Shown here: piece after piece, positions 25,954-34,243 of the stretch
How the letters are laid out: each line of letters starts with the position of its first letter
Position numbering within the stretch: the first letter of the stretch is position 1
Assembly: GCA_026986375.1 (NCBI GenBank)
Contig: JALSOQ010000013.1
Location: 62,001-126,000, forward strand
Reading direction: 5' to 3'
Source: Archaeoglobaceae archaeon
Lineage (GTDB): Archaea; Halobacteriota; Archaeoglobi; Archaeoglobales; Archaeoglobaceae
Length of the DNA: 64,000 nt
Position numbers and translations under genes: made by a program
Notes under the pieces: generated by a model
What the model saw: the letters and a program-made list of their open reading frames with translations, nothing else
What the model was told of the DNA's origin: nothing
Database searches by the model: none

Positions 25954-26580
25954 TATGTTTCCCCTACCCTTCTTGACCTTCTCTATTATTCCCCTCCTTT
26001 CTAAGTCCGCTATCATTAAACTGATCTTAGCCTCCGAATATCCAAGCTTTTTCCTTAGCTCCTTCTGAGTTATCCTACCGCCCTCATTCTTTATTATTTC
26101 TACCACCTCTTTGAGATCCTCCGGAAGCTCTTCCTCCACTACCTTTCTCCTCCTGAATTTCCAATAAAGGATGAAAGCTATGGGTACAATCGCCAGAGCA
26201 AGCCAGAAAAGAGGGAAACCCCCCTCTCTCTTTCCCAAACTCAGCTGGATGTTAGGAACGCTTTCATTTAAATTCAGCCGTGGAAACAGGATTAAGTCCA
26301 AAACGTAGGTTCCGTTTCCCCTTACCGTTACAGTTTCGTTGTCGTAGAGTTCGAGCTCTCCGTTGCTGTAGTAGTATGCTTTAATCTCATACGTTCCGGG
26401 AGGGACGACGAAGGTGTAAGTTCCGTTCTTCGCCACGACCCTCTGCTCAGGAGTGGTGTTTATCGTGACTATCGCTTTTGGTAAGGGTTCGAGGTTCTCC
26501 CAAGAGTAAACCGTCCCCTTTATCACCGCACCGCTCGCCGGATAAATGAGGAGAAGAAGCATCAACAGAATCAGCCTCAT
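25936..26580 (-). CDS. Membrane-spanning protein with secreted beta domain and cytoplasmic winged-helix domain
   Basis: The 214-residue protein has a signal peptide (MRLILLMLLLLIYPASG). An extracellular carboxypeptidase-regulatory-like beta-sandwich follows (IKGTVYSWENLEPLPKAIV, FVVPPGTYEIKAYYY), then one membrane helix (about residues 124-142) and a cytoplasmic winged helix (EIIKNEGGRITQKELRKKLG, KISLMIADLERRGII, KKGRGNILFLKK). The layout suggests a one-component transcription regulator that senses something outside the cell. Its 3' end overlaps the convergent acyltransferase by 18 bp. The signal and target genes are unknown. Confidence 0.8.
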   Translation of the reverse strand: MRLILLMLLLLIYPASGAVIKGTVYSWENLEPLPKAIVTINTTPEQRVVAKNGTYTFVVPPGTYEIKAYYYSNGELELYDNETVTVRGNGTYVLDLILFPRLNLNESVPNIQLSLGKREGGFPLFWLALAIVPIAFILYWKFRRRKVVEEELPEDLKEVVEIIKNEGGRITQKELRKKLGYSEAKISLMIADLERRGIIEKVKKGRGNILFLKK

Positions 26581-26620
26581 CGATGGATTATGATTCGGAA
26601 AGAATTTAAAATTATGGGAG

Positions 26621-26755
26621 TGGGGCCGGTGGGATTTGAACCCACGACCAGCGGGTCTCTTCGGTCAGAGCTCCAACGGGTCATCACACCTCAGCAGACC
26701 CATTGCTCATCACACCGCTGGAGCCCGCCGCGCTACCTGGCTACGCCACGACCCC
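26621..26755 (-). tRNA. tRNA-Trp (anticodon CCA) with a 61-nt intron
   Basis: The exons are 26718-26755 (38 nt) and 26621-26656 (36 nt). The acceptor GGGGTCG pairs with CGGCCCC (one G-T pair) and the discriminator is A. After splicing, the anticodon stem GCGGG/CCCGC encloses CTCCAGA, which reads CCA (Trp). The T-arm contains GTTCAAATC. The intron lies after position 37, the canonical archaeal site, and is expected to be removed by the bulge-helix-bulge endonuclease. Confidence 0.93.
26657..26717 (-). ncRNA. Box C/D guide RNA inside the tRNA-Trp intron
   Basis: On the minus strand the intron reads C box GTGATGA, D' CTGA, C' GTGATGA and D CTGA in order. The guide before D (TTGGAGCT) pairs with GCTCCA of the pre-tRNA, and its fifth base pairs with C34. 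The guide before D' (GGGTCTG) pairs with CAGACCC, and its fifth base pairs with position 39. This is the known self-guiding arrangement of euryarchaeal tRNA-Trp. Residue 39 is C here, where haloarchaea have U. Confidence 0.9.
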
Positions 26756-26825
26756 ACTCGATAGGAATTACGAAAACGGAAATATAACGGTTGCGATGAA
26801 AAACTAAAATTTAAAATTTATATAA

Positions 26826-27305
26826 TCATTCTTCTTCTGGAATTTCGATCTTGCCCTCCTCGATCTCCCTTATCACTTCCTTAGGATGCTTTCCTTCCAC
26901 CGTAACTCCCATGGAAACGCACGTGCCCAAAACCTCCTTTACCGCCGCCTTTAGAGTGTATGAGAGCATCTGCTTTCTCTTCATCTTCGCTATCTTTATC
27001 ACCTGCTCCATCGTCAAATTTCCTACGGTCTCGTGCTTCGTCTTGTGGGCTCCCTTCTCTATTCCGAGCTCCCTCTTAACCAGAGCGGAAACTGGCGGAA
27101 CACCAACTTCTATCTCGAAGCTCCTGTCCTCCTTTACTATTATCTTGACCGGCACCGCCAGTCCTTCGAACTCCTTCGTCTTCCTGTTTATCTCATCAAC
27201 GACCTGCTTGACGTTCAATCCAAGTGGGCCTATTGCCGGTCCCAAAGGAGGACCGGGCGTCGCTCTTCCACCGGTAACCAAAACTTCGACGACCTGCTCC
27301 GGCAT
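26826..27305 (-). CDS. rpl11: Large ribosomal subunit protein uL11
   Basis: The 159-residue protein begins [20 protein letters not shown] with [20 protein letters not shown], the universal uL11 N-terminal domain. Its C-terminal domain binds the 23S GTPase-associated centre. It follows spt5 by 3 bp in the archaeal order secE-spt5-rpl11. rpl1, rpl10 and rpl12, which often follow, are absent: the tRNA-Trp gene comes next. Confidence 0.96.
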   Translation of the reverse strand: MPEQVVEVLVTGGRATPGPPLGPAIGPLGLNVKQVVDEINRKTKEFEGLAVPVKIIVKEDRSFEIEVGVPPVSALVKRELGIEKGAHKTKHETVGNLTMEQVIKIAKMKRKQMLSYTLKAAVKEVLGTCVSMGVTVEGKHPKEVIREIEEGKIEIPEEE

Positions 27306-27308
27306 AGT

Positions 27309-27758
27309 TCACCCCTCCTTCTTGTCGATCACCCTAACGTGATCCGCCTTAACCGTAACCGGAATCGGAACTACCGCATCCAAAAGCTCGACCGTAATCT
27401 CGTTTTTAGCCGTATCTACTCTCTTAACTATCGCCATCTCACCCTTAAACGGCCCAGAAACGATCTCGACGGTGTATCCCTCCTTTATCTGCTCTGCAGC
27501 TTTCTTGGGCGTTAGGAAGTGTTCTATCTCGTTGAAGCTTATCTCACCCCTAACCACACCCTTAACGTGGGGCATCCCCCTTATCGCCTTCAAAACGTTC
27601 TGAAAGTCCTCCGCCTCCACTATCACGTATCCCCTGAGCTCCTTGGGGGCGAGTATGGAATAGACCCCCAAATCGTGCTTTCTAACCGTCATCTCCATAA
27701 GGTTTGCGACGAGCCTCTCCTGATTGGCTGTAGTTTTCACCGCATAGAACTTCGTCAC
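27309..27758 (-). CDS. spt5: Transcription elongation factor Spt5 (NusG-like)
   Basis: The 149-residue protein has an N-terminal NGN domain (FYAVKTTANQERLVANLM, ILAPKELRGYVIVEAED) and a C-terminal KOW domain (GYTVEIVSGPFKGEMAIVKR). Spt5, usually with Spt4, clamps RNA polymerase on DNA and aids processive elongation. Its start overlaps the secE stop by 4 nt, so the two are translationally coupled, as is common in archaea. Confidence 0.95.
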   Translation of the reverse strand: MTKFYAVKTTANQERLVANLMEMTVRKHDLGVYSILAPKELRGYVIVEAEDFQNVLKAIRGMPHVKGVVRGEISFNEIEHFLTPKKAAEQIKEGYTVEIVSGPFKGEMAIVKRVDTAKNEITVELLDAVVPIPVTVKADHVRVIDKKEG

Positions 27759-27952
27759 TTCTTGAACACCTCCGGAACGACCTGCATCAGGATGTATATG
27801 AAGAATCCGATTAAACCCACGACGAACATGACGGCTACCGATATCTTCGTAGTCGTTATGAACTCCTCTCTATCCGGTTTCCTCGCCATCTTGAGGACGT
27901 TTACGTATTCCTGAAACTTCGCCCTCAGTTCATCCACGGAGGGAATTTGCAT
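27755..27952 (-). CDS. secE: Preprotein translocase subunit SecE (Sec61-gamma)
   Basis: The 65-residue protein has an amphipathic helix (RAKFQEYVNVLKMARKPDREE) and one membrane span (ISVAVMFVVGLIGFFIYILM). It clamps SecY and is essential for translocation. It follows ftsZ by 31 bp and is coupled to spt5. Two Sec subunits are therefore encoded within this window, at about 24.7 and 27.8 kb. Confidence 0.93.
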   Translation of the reverse strand: MQIPSVDELRAKFQEYVNVLKMARKPDREEFITTTKISVAVMFVVGLIGFFIYILMQVVPEVFKK

Positions 27953-27983
27953 AATCCAATCCGATCGCGAACGATATTTAAGT

Positions 27984-29069
27984 TTACCTCACGAAGTCTA
28001 TTCCGAACTTCCTCGAAAGGTGCGGGGTCTTCTTTCCCAATATCTGCGGGGACTTCACTCCCGTTATGATTACGAGCGTTCTCATGGTGTTCTCCAATTC
28101 GGGATCTATCATTGCTCCCCAGATTATCCTCGCCTCCGGATCGATCTTGCTGTATATCTCCTCGACGACGCTCTCGGCCTCCTCTATGGTCATGTCCGGG
28201 CCACCCGTTACGTTTACCAGAGCGGCTTTGGCACCGGTTATATCCACATCGAGCAACGGGGATTTCAGAGCCTTTCTTACGGATTCCGACGCCTTATCCT
28301 CTCCGCTCGCCTCACCAAGCCCTATCATCGCCACTCCGCCCTTTTCCATGATCGTCTTCACGTCCGCGAAGTCCAAGTTCACGAGGGCTGGCTTCGTTAT
28401 CAGCTCGGTTATCCCCTTCACCGCCCTTAAGAGAACTTCGTCGGCTATCTTGAAGGCTATATGCAGAGGGTAGTTCGGAACGACTTCGAGCAGTTTGTCG
28501 TTCGGAATTACTATTACCGTGTCCGCGGTTTCCCTCAGCCTTTCGAGCCCAGCCTCCGCATTCGCCCTCCTAACGGCCCCTTCGGCCGAGAAGGGGAATG
28601 TGACCACTGCTATCGTCAATGCCCCCGCATCCTGCGCGGCTTCAGCTATAACCGGAGCGGCACCAGTTCCAGTCCCACCACCGAGACCGCAAGTTATGAA
28701 GACCATGTCCGCCCCTTCTACGAGTCTCCTTATCTCCTCTTCGCTCTCCCTCGCAGCTTCCTCACCGACCTGAGGCAAGCTTCCAGCTCCAAGCCCCCTC
28801 GTTCTCTTCTTTCCTATGAGCAGCCTCCTGTGAGCTTTTGTGTAGCAGAGATGCTGGGCGTCGGTGTTTATGGCTATGAGCTCCGCCCCTTCAATTCCCT
28901 CTTCGAACATCCTCGTAATCGTGTTGCAACCGCTACCGCCGACGCCTATAACCTTAATAACCGTCCTCAACTCTTCCAAAACCTGAAGTATATCCTCTTC
29001 AAGATCTTCCGCCGGTGCCCTCCTTTCCCTCTCAGCTCTCGCAAGAGCTTCTCTAACTAAGGATTCCAT
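27984..29069 (-). CDS. ftsZ: Cell division protein FtsZ (FtsZ1 type)
   Basis: The 361-residue tubulin-fold GTPase forms the division ring. Visible motifs are T1 [14 protein letters not shown], the tubulin signature [12 protein letters not shown], and the T7-loop [11 protein letters not shown] with its catalytic Asp. The tail [12 protein letters not shown] is typical of archaeal FtsZ1. An N-terminal extension of about 35 residues precedes the core. GGAGGGAGG six bases or so before the ATG is a strong ribosome binding site, unlike the leaderless genes around it. It leads the secE-spt5-rpl11 set. Confidence 0.96.
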   Translation of the reverse strand: MESLVREALARAERERRAPAEDLEEDILQVLEELRTVIKVIGVGGSGCNTITRMFEEGIEGAELIAINTDAQHLCYTKAHRRLLIGKKRTRGLGAGSLPQVGEEAARESEEEIRRLVEGADMVFITCGLGGGTGTGAAPVIAEAAQDAGALTIAVVTFPFSAEGAVRRANAEAGLERLRETADTVIVIPNDKLLEVVPNYPLHIAFKIADEVLLRAVKGITELITKPALVNLDFADVKTIMEKGGVAMIGLGEASGEDKASESVRKALKSPLLDVDITGAKAALVNVTGGPDMTIEEAESVVEEIYSKIDPEARIIWGAMIDPELENTMRTLVIITGVKSPQILGKKTPHLSRKFGIDFVR

Positions 29070-29107
29070 AGTCCTCCCTCCGACTACGAAACCCTTCGAT
29101 ACGATAG

Positions 29108-29116
29108 TATATAAAG
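29108..29116 (+). promoter_or_regulatory. TATA box of the Fe-dependent dehydrogenase gene
   Basis: TATATAAAG is centred about 25 bp before the ATG at 29137, and no Shine-Dalgarno sequence follows, so a leaderless mRNA is likely. Confidence 0.6.
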
Positions 29117-29136
29117 GTGTTGGAGAATCTTTTCAT

Positions 29137-30264
29137 ATGTTTTCGTTCAGAGCGACTCCTGCGAAGATAGGTGTAAACGCAACGGAATATGTAGGTGAAA
29201 TCGCCAAGCGTTTTGGGAAGTCGGCACTGATAGTTACGGGCAAAAGGGTTGGGAGAAGCGAAATATGCGGTAGGGTGAAAGCTTCGCTCGAAAGGGCGGG
29301 AGTGGAGTTCGAAGTGTGGGACGGAGTCAGGCCCGAACCCGATCTGGAATGCGTCAAGGAGGGAACGGAAGTTGCAAAGAACTTCGAAGTGATAGTAGGT
29401 CTCGGCGGGGGCAGTGCGATAGACGTGGCCAAGCTGGTGAACCTCTACTCAACGTATCCGCCGGAAGATCTTACGGATTACCTACCGAAGCCCTTCGGTA
29501 AAGGAACGATTGTGGACAAACCGTTAAAACCTCTAATAGCCGTTCCCACCACCGCGGGAACGGGAAGCGAAACCACGTGTGCCGCCGTGGTGAAGTTGGA
29601 AGGGATAAAGGTGGGTATAGCTCAGGAATGCCTCCTTCCGAACTTCGCGATAATCGACCCGCTGAACATAACTCCCCCACCCGAAGTCGTGGCATCATCC
29701 GGTTTGGACGCTCTGATGCATGCCGTAGAGGCATACACCGCAAAGCCGGCGGAAGTTCACCCGCATCATGGTCCCTACTCTGGATCCAATCCCATAACAG
29801 ATTCCTTAGCGTTCAAGGCGATAGAGCTCATAGCAAAGAACTTGAGGAGGGCTTATCACTTGAACGACTTGGAATCCAAAACCAAGATGGCGATAGCCTC
29901 CTATACCGCAGGAATAGCCTTCGGAAACGCTGGAGTTCATTTGGGTCACGCTTTGGGTCACGCAATCGGCGGAGCTAAAGATGTCCCGCACGGAATATGC
30001 GTGTCGATCGTTGGAGATGCAATACTTGAGTTCGTAAGGCCCGTAATGCCGGAAAAAGTAGAGTTAATAAGGAAAACTATCGGAAGTATAAGGGAGCTCA
30101 TGGAAGACTTGAACGTTCCAACGGTTTTGAGCGATCTCGGATTCGATGAGAGTGATTTGAGAGAGCTCGCCGAAAACGCAATTAAACTGAAGAGGCTTGT
30201 TGACTTAAGCCCACGCAGAATAACCGTTGAAGATCTCGAGACTATTCTTCGGAAATCCTTCTGA
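29137..30264 (+). CDS. Iron-containing alcohol dehydrogenase family protein
   Basis: The 375-residue type III dehydrogenase has the nucleotide motif VGLGGGSAIDVAKLV, PTTAGTGSETTCAAV, and metal-ligand segments SSGLDALMHAVEAY and HLGHALGHAIGG with VPHGI. It interconverts alcohols and aldehydes with NAD(P); the physiological substrate is not visible. It is shorter at the C-terminus of its first domain than group I enzymes. The 3' end overlaps the convergent dtxR-like gene by 23 bp, which may couple their expression inversely. Confidence 0.9.
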   Translation: MFSFRATPAKIGVNATEYVGEIAKRFGKSALIVTGKRVGRSEICGRVKASLERAGVEFEVWDGVRPEPDLECVKEGTEVAKNFEVIVGLGGGSAIDVAKLVNLYSTYPPEDLTDYLPKPFGKGTIVDKPLKPLIAVPTTAGTGSETTCAAVVKLEGIKVGIAQECLLPNFAIIDPLNITPPPEVVASSGLDALMHAVEAYTAKPAEVHPHHGPYSGSNPITDSLAFKAIELIAKNLRRAYHLNDLESKTKMAIASYTAGIAFGNAGVHLGHALGHAIGGAKDVPHGICVSIVGDAILEFVRPVMPEKVELIRKTIGSIRELMEDLNVPTVLSDLGFDESDLRELAENAIKLKRLVDLSPRRITVEDLETILRKSF

Positions 30265-30829
30265 TCACAATTTTTTTTGCGAGCGTTTCCGAAATCTCGA
30301 ACGCCTCTCCGTCTATCTCTACCGTTCTTTCACCTACTACTTTTACCTTCGACCCGGGCTCTATTCCCATGGACTTCAAGACCAAAGGGCACGCCAGAAC
30401 TTCGTATTTTCCAGGATGTGCATCGTTCAACGTTTTGACCTCGAACTCGCATTCCTCACAAATTCCGCATTCACTCGCTATTATCTTACAGACTTTCTCA
30501 ACTATTTCGTCGTTAACGTGATGCTCCAACTCGCAACTGAGCTTGTGAGCCTCATCCTTGTCTATCCCAAGGAAGTCTCTGAAGAGCTTTTCGAATATTA
30601 TGTGATACCTCTTTATCCTCTCAGCGACCCTTCTGCCCTTTTCAGTCAAAACAGCCCCTCTGTAAGGCTGGTATTCGATGTAACCTTCCTTGCTAAGCTT
30701 TAGCAACATTTCGGTAACGCTCGAAGGTTTGACGTTTAGCTTTCTGGCTAAGTCGCTCGTCCTTACGGTTTTTCCCTTCTCCTTCTGAATGTCGAGAATC
30801 GCTTCGAGGTACTCCTCAACTCTTTCCAC
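30242..30829 (-). CDS. DtxR/MntR-family metal-dependent transcription regulator
   Basis: The 195-residue repressor has an N-terminal winged helix (ERVEEYLEAILDIQKEKGK, RKLNVKPSSVTEMLLKLSKEG, GAVLTEKGR), a metal-binding dimerisation domain (CELEHHVNDEIVEKVCKII, with SECGICEECEFE rich in Cys), and an SH3/FeoA-like C-terminus. It probably controls iron or manganese genes. I chose GTG 30829 over TTG 30844: the TATA box at 30851-30859 is about 26 bp from 30829, and the family sequence starts there. The CxxCxxC cluster is unusual for DtxR and may bind metal. Confidence 0.87.
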   Translation of the reverse strand: MERVEEYLEAILDIQKEKGKTVRTSDLARKLNVKPSSVTEMLLKLSKEGYIEYQPYRGAVLTEKGRRVAERIKRYHIIFEKLFRDFLGIDKDEAHKLSCELEHHVNDEIVEKVCKIIASECGICEECEFEVKTLNDAHPGKYEVLACPLVLKSMGIEPGSKVKVVGERTVEIDGEAFEISETLAKKIVIRRISEE

Positions 30830-30850
30830 GTAACTATTTCGCAATGAGAA

Positions 30851-30859
30851 TATATAAAG
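30851..30859 (-). promoter_or_regulatory. TATA box of the dtxR-like gene
   Basis: CTTTATATA on the minus strand is centred 26 bp before the GTG at 30829, in the 31-bp gap after the endonuclease V stop. It decides the start of the regulator gene and allows expression independent of the upstream genes. Confidence 0.6.
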
Positions 30860-30860
30860 T

Positions 30861-31541
30861 TTAGAGTTCGAAGAATTCGGAGAGGTTTTTTGACTTGGAC
30901 TTCGTCGCGAGTTCGTGTGCCAGCCTTATAGGTTCCGGTAGCTTGTGACCTCTAATGCAGGACCTGACTATTTCCAAAGCAGTTTTGGGAGTCAGGTAAC
31001 TTCCGGGAGAAATGAATATCGGCTTACAGACTTTGCAGGGCTTTAATGCGTAACCTATGATTTCTTTCCCGTCGTATATCGGCTTAGCTTCCATTTCCTT
31101 CTCTGGAAGCTCCACTTCACCATAGAGCTTTCTCTTGGTGACTCCTACGGTGGGAACTTCCAGCTTTAATGCGATGTATGTGGCCAACCCGCATCTCCTT
31201 GGATGGGCTATACCACTTCCGTCCACGATAACTACTGCCCTTCCCTTTATTCTCTCCAAAACGGGTTTTACCGCTCTTACGGCTGGATCCCCTTCCCTGA
31301 ACATGAGAAAGGTCGGTATGTATGGAAAATTCACATCTTCAACAGAAACGTTTCTGTCCACTTCATATAGTTCGGGAAAACTTAGAGCTACGCAAGCGGA
31401 TATTACCTTCTCTTTCCCCTTTCCGACGAACGACTGATCGACTCCCAAAACGAAGTCCAAATCGTCCGGTCTAACGAAGTCTTCCAAAACGACCCTTTTC
31501 GCGAGTTCTTCCTGAAACCTCTTGAGCTTTTCCAAATCCAT
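30861..31541 (-). CDS. nfi: Endonuclease V (deoxyinosine 3' endonuclease)
   Basis: EndoV cuts the second bond 3' of deaminated bases such as inosine. The 226-residue protein has FVLGVDQSFVGKG (first catalytic Asp), PYIPTFLMFREGDP (catalytic Glu), and VIVDGSGIAHPRRCGLATYI (Asp and His). The length equals that of the Archaeoglobus enzyme. ATG 31541 (MDLEKLKRFQEE) is preferred; an in-frame Met at 31643 lies inside the DUF1152 gene. A CKVC pair near the C-terminus is an extra feature. Confidence 0.93.
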   Translation of the reverse strand: MDLEKLKRFQEELAKRVVLEDFVRPDDLDFVLGVDQSFVGKGKEKVISACVALSFPELYEVDRNVSVEDVNFPYIPTFLMFREGDPAVRAVKPVLERIKGRAVVIVDGSGIAHPRRCGLATYIALKLEVPTVGVTKRKLYGEVELPEKEMEAKPIYDGKEIIGYALKPCKVCKPIFISPGSYLTPKTALEIVRSCIRGHKLPEPIRLAHELATKSKSKNLSEFFEL

Positions 31542-31587
31542 ATCTACGGATTTCCTTCGAGATTTAATCCTTTTCCGTTTGAAAACG

Positions 31588-32523
31588 TCACGGAACTCTA
31601 TCCTCCCGAATATTACGTTCGCACCATTCCATTTCAAAATCAAGCTCCGTTTTTAACCCGAGTTCGTGTAATTTCTCGTTCGCCTCGAAAACACTTTTCG
31701 TCCCTTTCACCGCCTTTGGTAGAGGTGTCAGTTCTACAAGAACACCGAGATCGACGTAAAACGTTAAAGCGTTTAGTATCGATATTTCTATTTCTCTCCT
31801 CCCCCAAACGTTCCTCTTCCCTTTAAAACCCGTTCCTGCGAGTATAGGAATCAAGGACGCTTCAGTGTAAACGTTTTTAACGAACTTCAGAAGTTCGTCG
31901 GCATCATCCTTCATCAGAAGGCTAACTCCGAGCAGTCCTCCCTCTTCCGCTATTTCGCTCAGGTAGAACTCTATCTCCTTCCTGCTCAACTCTCCGTCAC
32001 TTCCGAATCCTACAACTGCTAAAACAGATTTGAATTCGCTCAGAGCGGATAGCATTATGGAATCCGCGAGAGGACTGCATAGGTTCTCTTCTTTTCCTCT
32101 CGCTAACGAATCCCCACCCGCATCCACTCCGACTACTACATCTATTCCGTAAGACTCCACGAAATCTTCTATACTCCTTCTGACTCCAAGCTCCCCTTTG
32201 GTTATGTCCACACCAACGACTTTATTTCCAAGAAACTCCGAAACCTGAGCCACTATGGGTTTTAGTCCGTCTATCCTGCAACTTTCATCTATCCAAGCCA
32301 AGCAATCGTTTATTCTGTCGCAGTTCTTTATTTCTTCGATCGCGCGGGGGCCGGGCTTAGGATCTCTCGTTATTCTTTCCCAGACCACTCCTCCATGAAC
32401 GCATTCCACGTCGAAAAGCCGAAAGAACTTTCCGACTATCAAGGTGCTGACTACATCACCACCTCCTCCGATACCTATCAGAAACGCTCTGTCGATGTCC
32501 TCCAGAAGCTCTATTATCTTCAT
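31588..32523 (-). CDS. DUF1152 family protein
   Basis: The 311-residue protein starts with FLIGIGGGGDVVSTLIVG, followed by VDVVVGVDAGGDSLARGKEE, signatures of the archaeal DUF1152 family. The glycine-rich loop suggests nucleotide or phosphate binding, but the function is unknown. It ends 46 bp before endonuclease V on the same strand and begins 25 bp after an EamA transporter gene, so the three may be cotranscribed. Confidence 0.85.
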   Translation of the reverse strand: MKIIELLEDIDRAFLIGIGGGGDVVSTLIVGKFFRLFDVECVHGGVVWERITRDPKPGPRAIEEIKNCDRINDCLAWIDESCRIDGLKPIVAQVSEFLGNKVVGVDITKGELGVRRSIEDFVESYGIDVVVGVDAGGDSLARGKEENLCSPLADSIMLSALSEFKSVLAVVGFGSDGELSRKEIEFYLSEIAEEGGLLGVSLLMKDDADELLKFVKNVYTEASLIPILAGTGFKGKRNVWGRREIEISILNALTFYVDLGVLVELTPLPKAVKGTKSVFEANEKLHELGLKTELDFEMEWCERNIREDRVP

Positions 32524-32548
32524 GACGTTACGATGATTTCTCGCGTAA

Positions 32549-33370
32549 TTAAACGTGTTCGTGCAGTGATACCAATATCACCGCCAGAACTATCAGCCCC
32601 GCCCCTACGTATTGAATCGCCTTTAAACTCTCGCCGAGCATGAAAACCGCGAAAACGTGAGAGAAAACACCCTCCATAGACATTATAACCGAGGCGTCCG
32701 CGGGCTTTGTCCAGCGCTGAAACCAGTTCTGCATGATCTTCGCAATAACCGTTGCGAAAACAGCGGTAATTATCAGAGCCATCGCAACATCCCTGTTCAA
32801 CACGAAGTTGTCCGTTATTAGTGCGAAAGGCGTTGAAAGGATTGCCACCGCGAAAATCTGCCAGAATGCAAGCTGGGTCGGGTTTACTCTCCTCGAATAG
32901 TAGGAGATCATAGCGATCTCCATGGCAAAAGCGAAAGCGCACGCGAGCACGAGTAGATCTCCGAAGTTGAATCCCTTGTATCCGGTGAGGAGGAACATAC
33001 CGATAAGGGCCAAAAACGTTGCGAAAACGTCCAGACACTTTAAAGACATCCCGTATAAAAAGAACGCGATTATTGGAGCGAGGACTACGTATAGCGATGT
33101 TATAAATCCGGCGTTGGTTGCAGTCGTGTATTGCAATCCGAAAGTCTGGAACGTGTATCCCAAGAAGGTCGCAACGCCTATCTTGAACCCGTCAGCAAAT
33201 CCGTCGGTTCTGATTAGGGGAAGAAAGAACAAGCACGCTATCGCAAACCTTACGGCGTTGAATGCGAACGGGGATACTACCTCCACAGCCACCTTGACTA
33301 TTGGAAACGTGACACCCCAGATAAGCGCGACGATTAGGAGTCCGAAATCAGCGAGCAACCTCCTCGACAT
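32549..33370 (-). CDS. EamA/DMT-superfamily transporter
   Basis: The 273-residue membrane protein has ten hydrophobic segments in two EamA repeats (VALIWGVTFPIVKVAVE at the start; ASVIMSMEGVFSHVFAVFML in the second repeat). Such proteins export metabolites or amino acids; the substrate is unknown. ATG 33370 is used (a GTG lies 9 bp upstream). It is divergent from the endonuclease IV-like gene across 51 bp with a central AT box. Confidence 0.87.
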   Translation of the reverse strand: MSRRLLADFGLLIVALIWGVTFPIVKVAVEVVSPFAFNAVRFAIACLFFLPLIRTDGFADGFKIGVATFLGYTFQTFGLQYTTATNAGFITSLYVVLAPIIAFFLYGMSLKCLDVFATFLALIGMFLLTGYKGFNFGDLLVLACAFAFAMEIAMISYYSRRVNPTQLAFWQIFAVAILSTPFALITDNFVLNRDVAMALIITAVFATVIAKIMQNWFQRWTKPADASVIMSMEGVFSHVFAVFMLGESLKAIQYVGAGLIVLAVILVSLHEHV

Positions 33371-33390
33371 GTGATCCACGGCGATCGAAA

Positions 33391-33400
33391 CTAAATATAA
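33391..33400. promoter_or_regulatory. Central AT box between divergent EamA and TIM-barrel genes
   Basis: CTAAATATAA lies about 25 bp from the minus-strand ATG at 33370 and about 27 bp from the plus-strand ATG at 33422. Both strands present a TATA-like sequence (TAAATATA and TATATTTA). Confidence 0.5.
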
Positions 33401-33421
33401 CCGTTGCTTTTAGTATCTTTC

Positions 33422-34240
33422 ATGAAGTTCGGAACAGCCGGAGTTCCTAATTGCTCGAAGGACAGATCGACCATCGGTGGAATTAAGACGATAAAGGAGC
33501 TCGGATTGGATGCCATGGAGGTTCAGTTCGTCAGGGGTGTTAAAATGAAACCGGAAATGGCCAAAAACGTTAAAACCGTCGCCGAGTCTCTTGGTATAGA
33601 GCTTTCTGTTCATGCTCCCTACTACATAAATCTGAACGCCGAGGACGAGAAAAAGATGGAGGACAGCATTAGGAGGCTAATAGATACGGTGAGGATAGGG
33701 GGGTTGTTCGCTAAAAAGATAGTTTTTCACCCCGGATACTATCTGAAGTCCTCCAAGGAGAGTGCATACAGAAGGATAAGGGATTCCTTGGGATACATTT
33801 TGGAGTTCGTCGAGCAGAGAGGTTTGAATGTGGAGCTTAGACCTGAAACCACAGGAAAACCCACGCAATTCGGAGATCTGGATGAAACCCTTAGCCTCTG
33901 TCAAGAACTCGGATTAAAGCCTTGCGTGGACTTCAGCCATATACACGCGAGGATGAGAGGAGCGGTGAACAGCTACGAAGAATTTTCGAAAATTCTTGAG
34001 AGGATAGAAGATGCTCTGGGTAGGGAAGCTATAAAGGACATGCACATACACGTTAGCGGGATAGAATACGGCCTTAAGGGGGAAAAGAGGCATTTGAACT
34101 TGAGGGAGTCGGATTTTAGGTATGAAGACCTGCTTAAGGCGTTGAAGGACTTCGGAGCCGATGGTATCATCATAGTGGAGAGTCCGAATTTGGAGGAGGA
34201 CGCGTTGATGCTTAAGAGGGTTTGGAAGGATCTTCGATAA
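33422..34240 (+). CDS. Endonuclease IV-like / xylose isomerase-like TIM-barrel protein
   Basis: The 272-residue protein belongs to the AP-endonuclease family 2 fold: FGTAGVPNCSKDRSTIGGIK at the start, SVHAPYYINL, IVFHPGYY, VELRPETTGKPTQFG, PCVDFSHIHAR and MHIHVSGIEYG supply the His/Glu/Asp metal ligands. True endonuclease IV (Nfo) has the same layout, so AP-site cleavage is possible. The N-terminal sequence differs from classical Nfo, so a sugar or base isomerase role cannot be excluded. The start is ATG 33422, about 27 bp after an AT box. Confidence 0.8.
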   Translation: MKFGTAGVPNCSKDRSTIGGIKTIKELGLDAMEVQFVRGVKMKPEMAKNVKTVAESLGIELSVHAPYYINLNAEDEKKMEDSIRRLIDTVRIGGLFAKKIVFHPGYYLKSSKESAYRRIRDSLGYILEFVEQRGLNVELRPETTGKPTQFGDLDETLSLCQELGLKPCVDFSHIHARMRGAVNSYEEFSKILERIEDALGREAIKDMHIHVSGIEYGLKGEKRHLNLRESDFRYEDLLKALKDFGADGIIIVESPNLEEDALMLKRVWKDLR

Positions 34241-34243
34241 ATT

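Noticed and set aside
26590-26787. A plus-strand frame containing GFEPTTSG across the tRNA-Trp gene
   Set aside because: It is the antisense of a tRNA; GFEPTT-type peptides are a common artefact of translating tRNA T-arms.
27984-29069. Long plus-strand frames inside ftsZ
   Set aside because: They are shadows of a highly conserved gene with strong codon bias.
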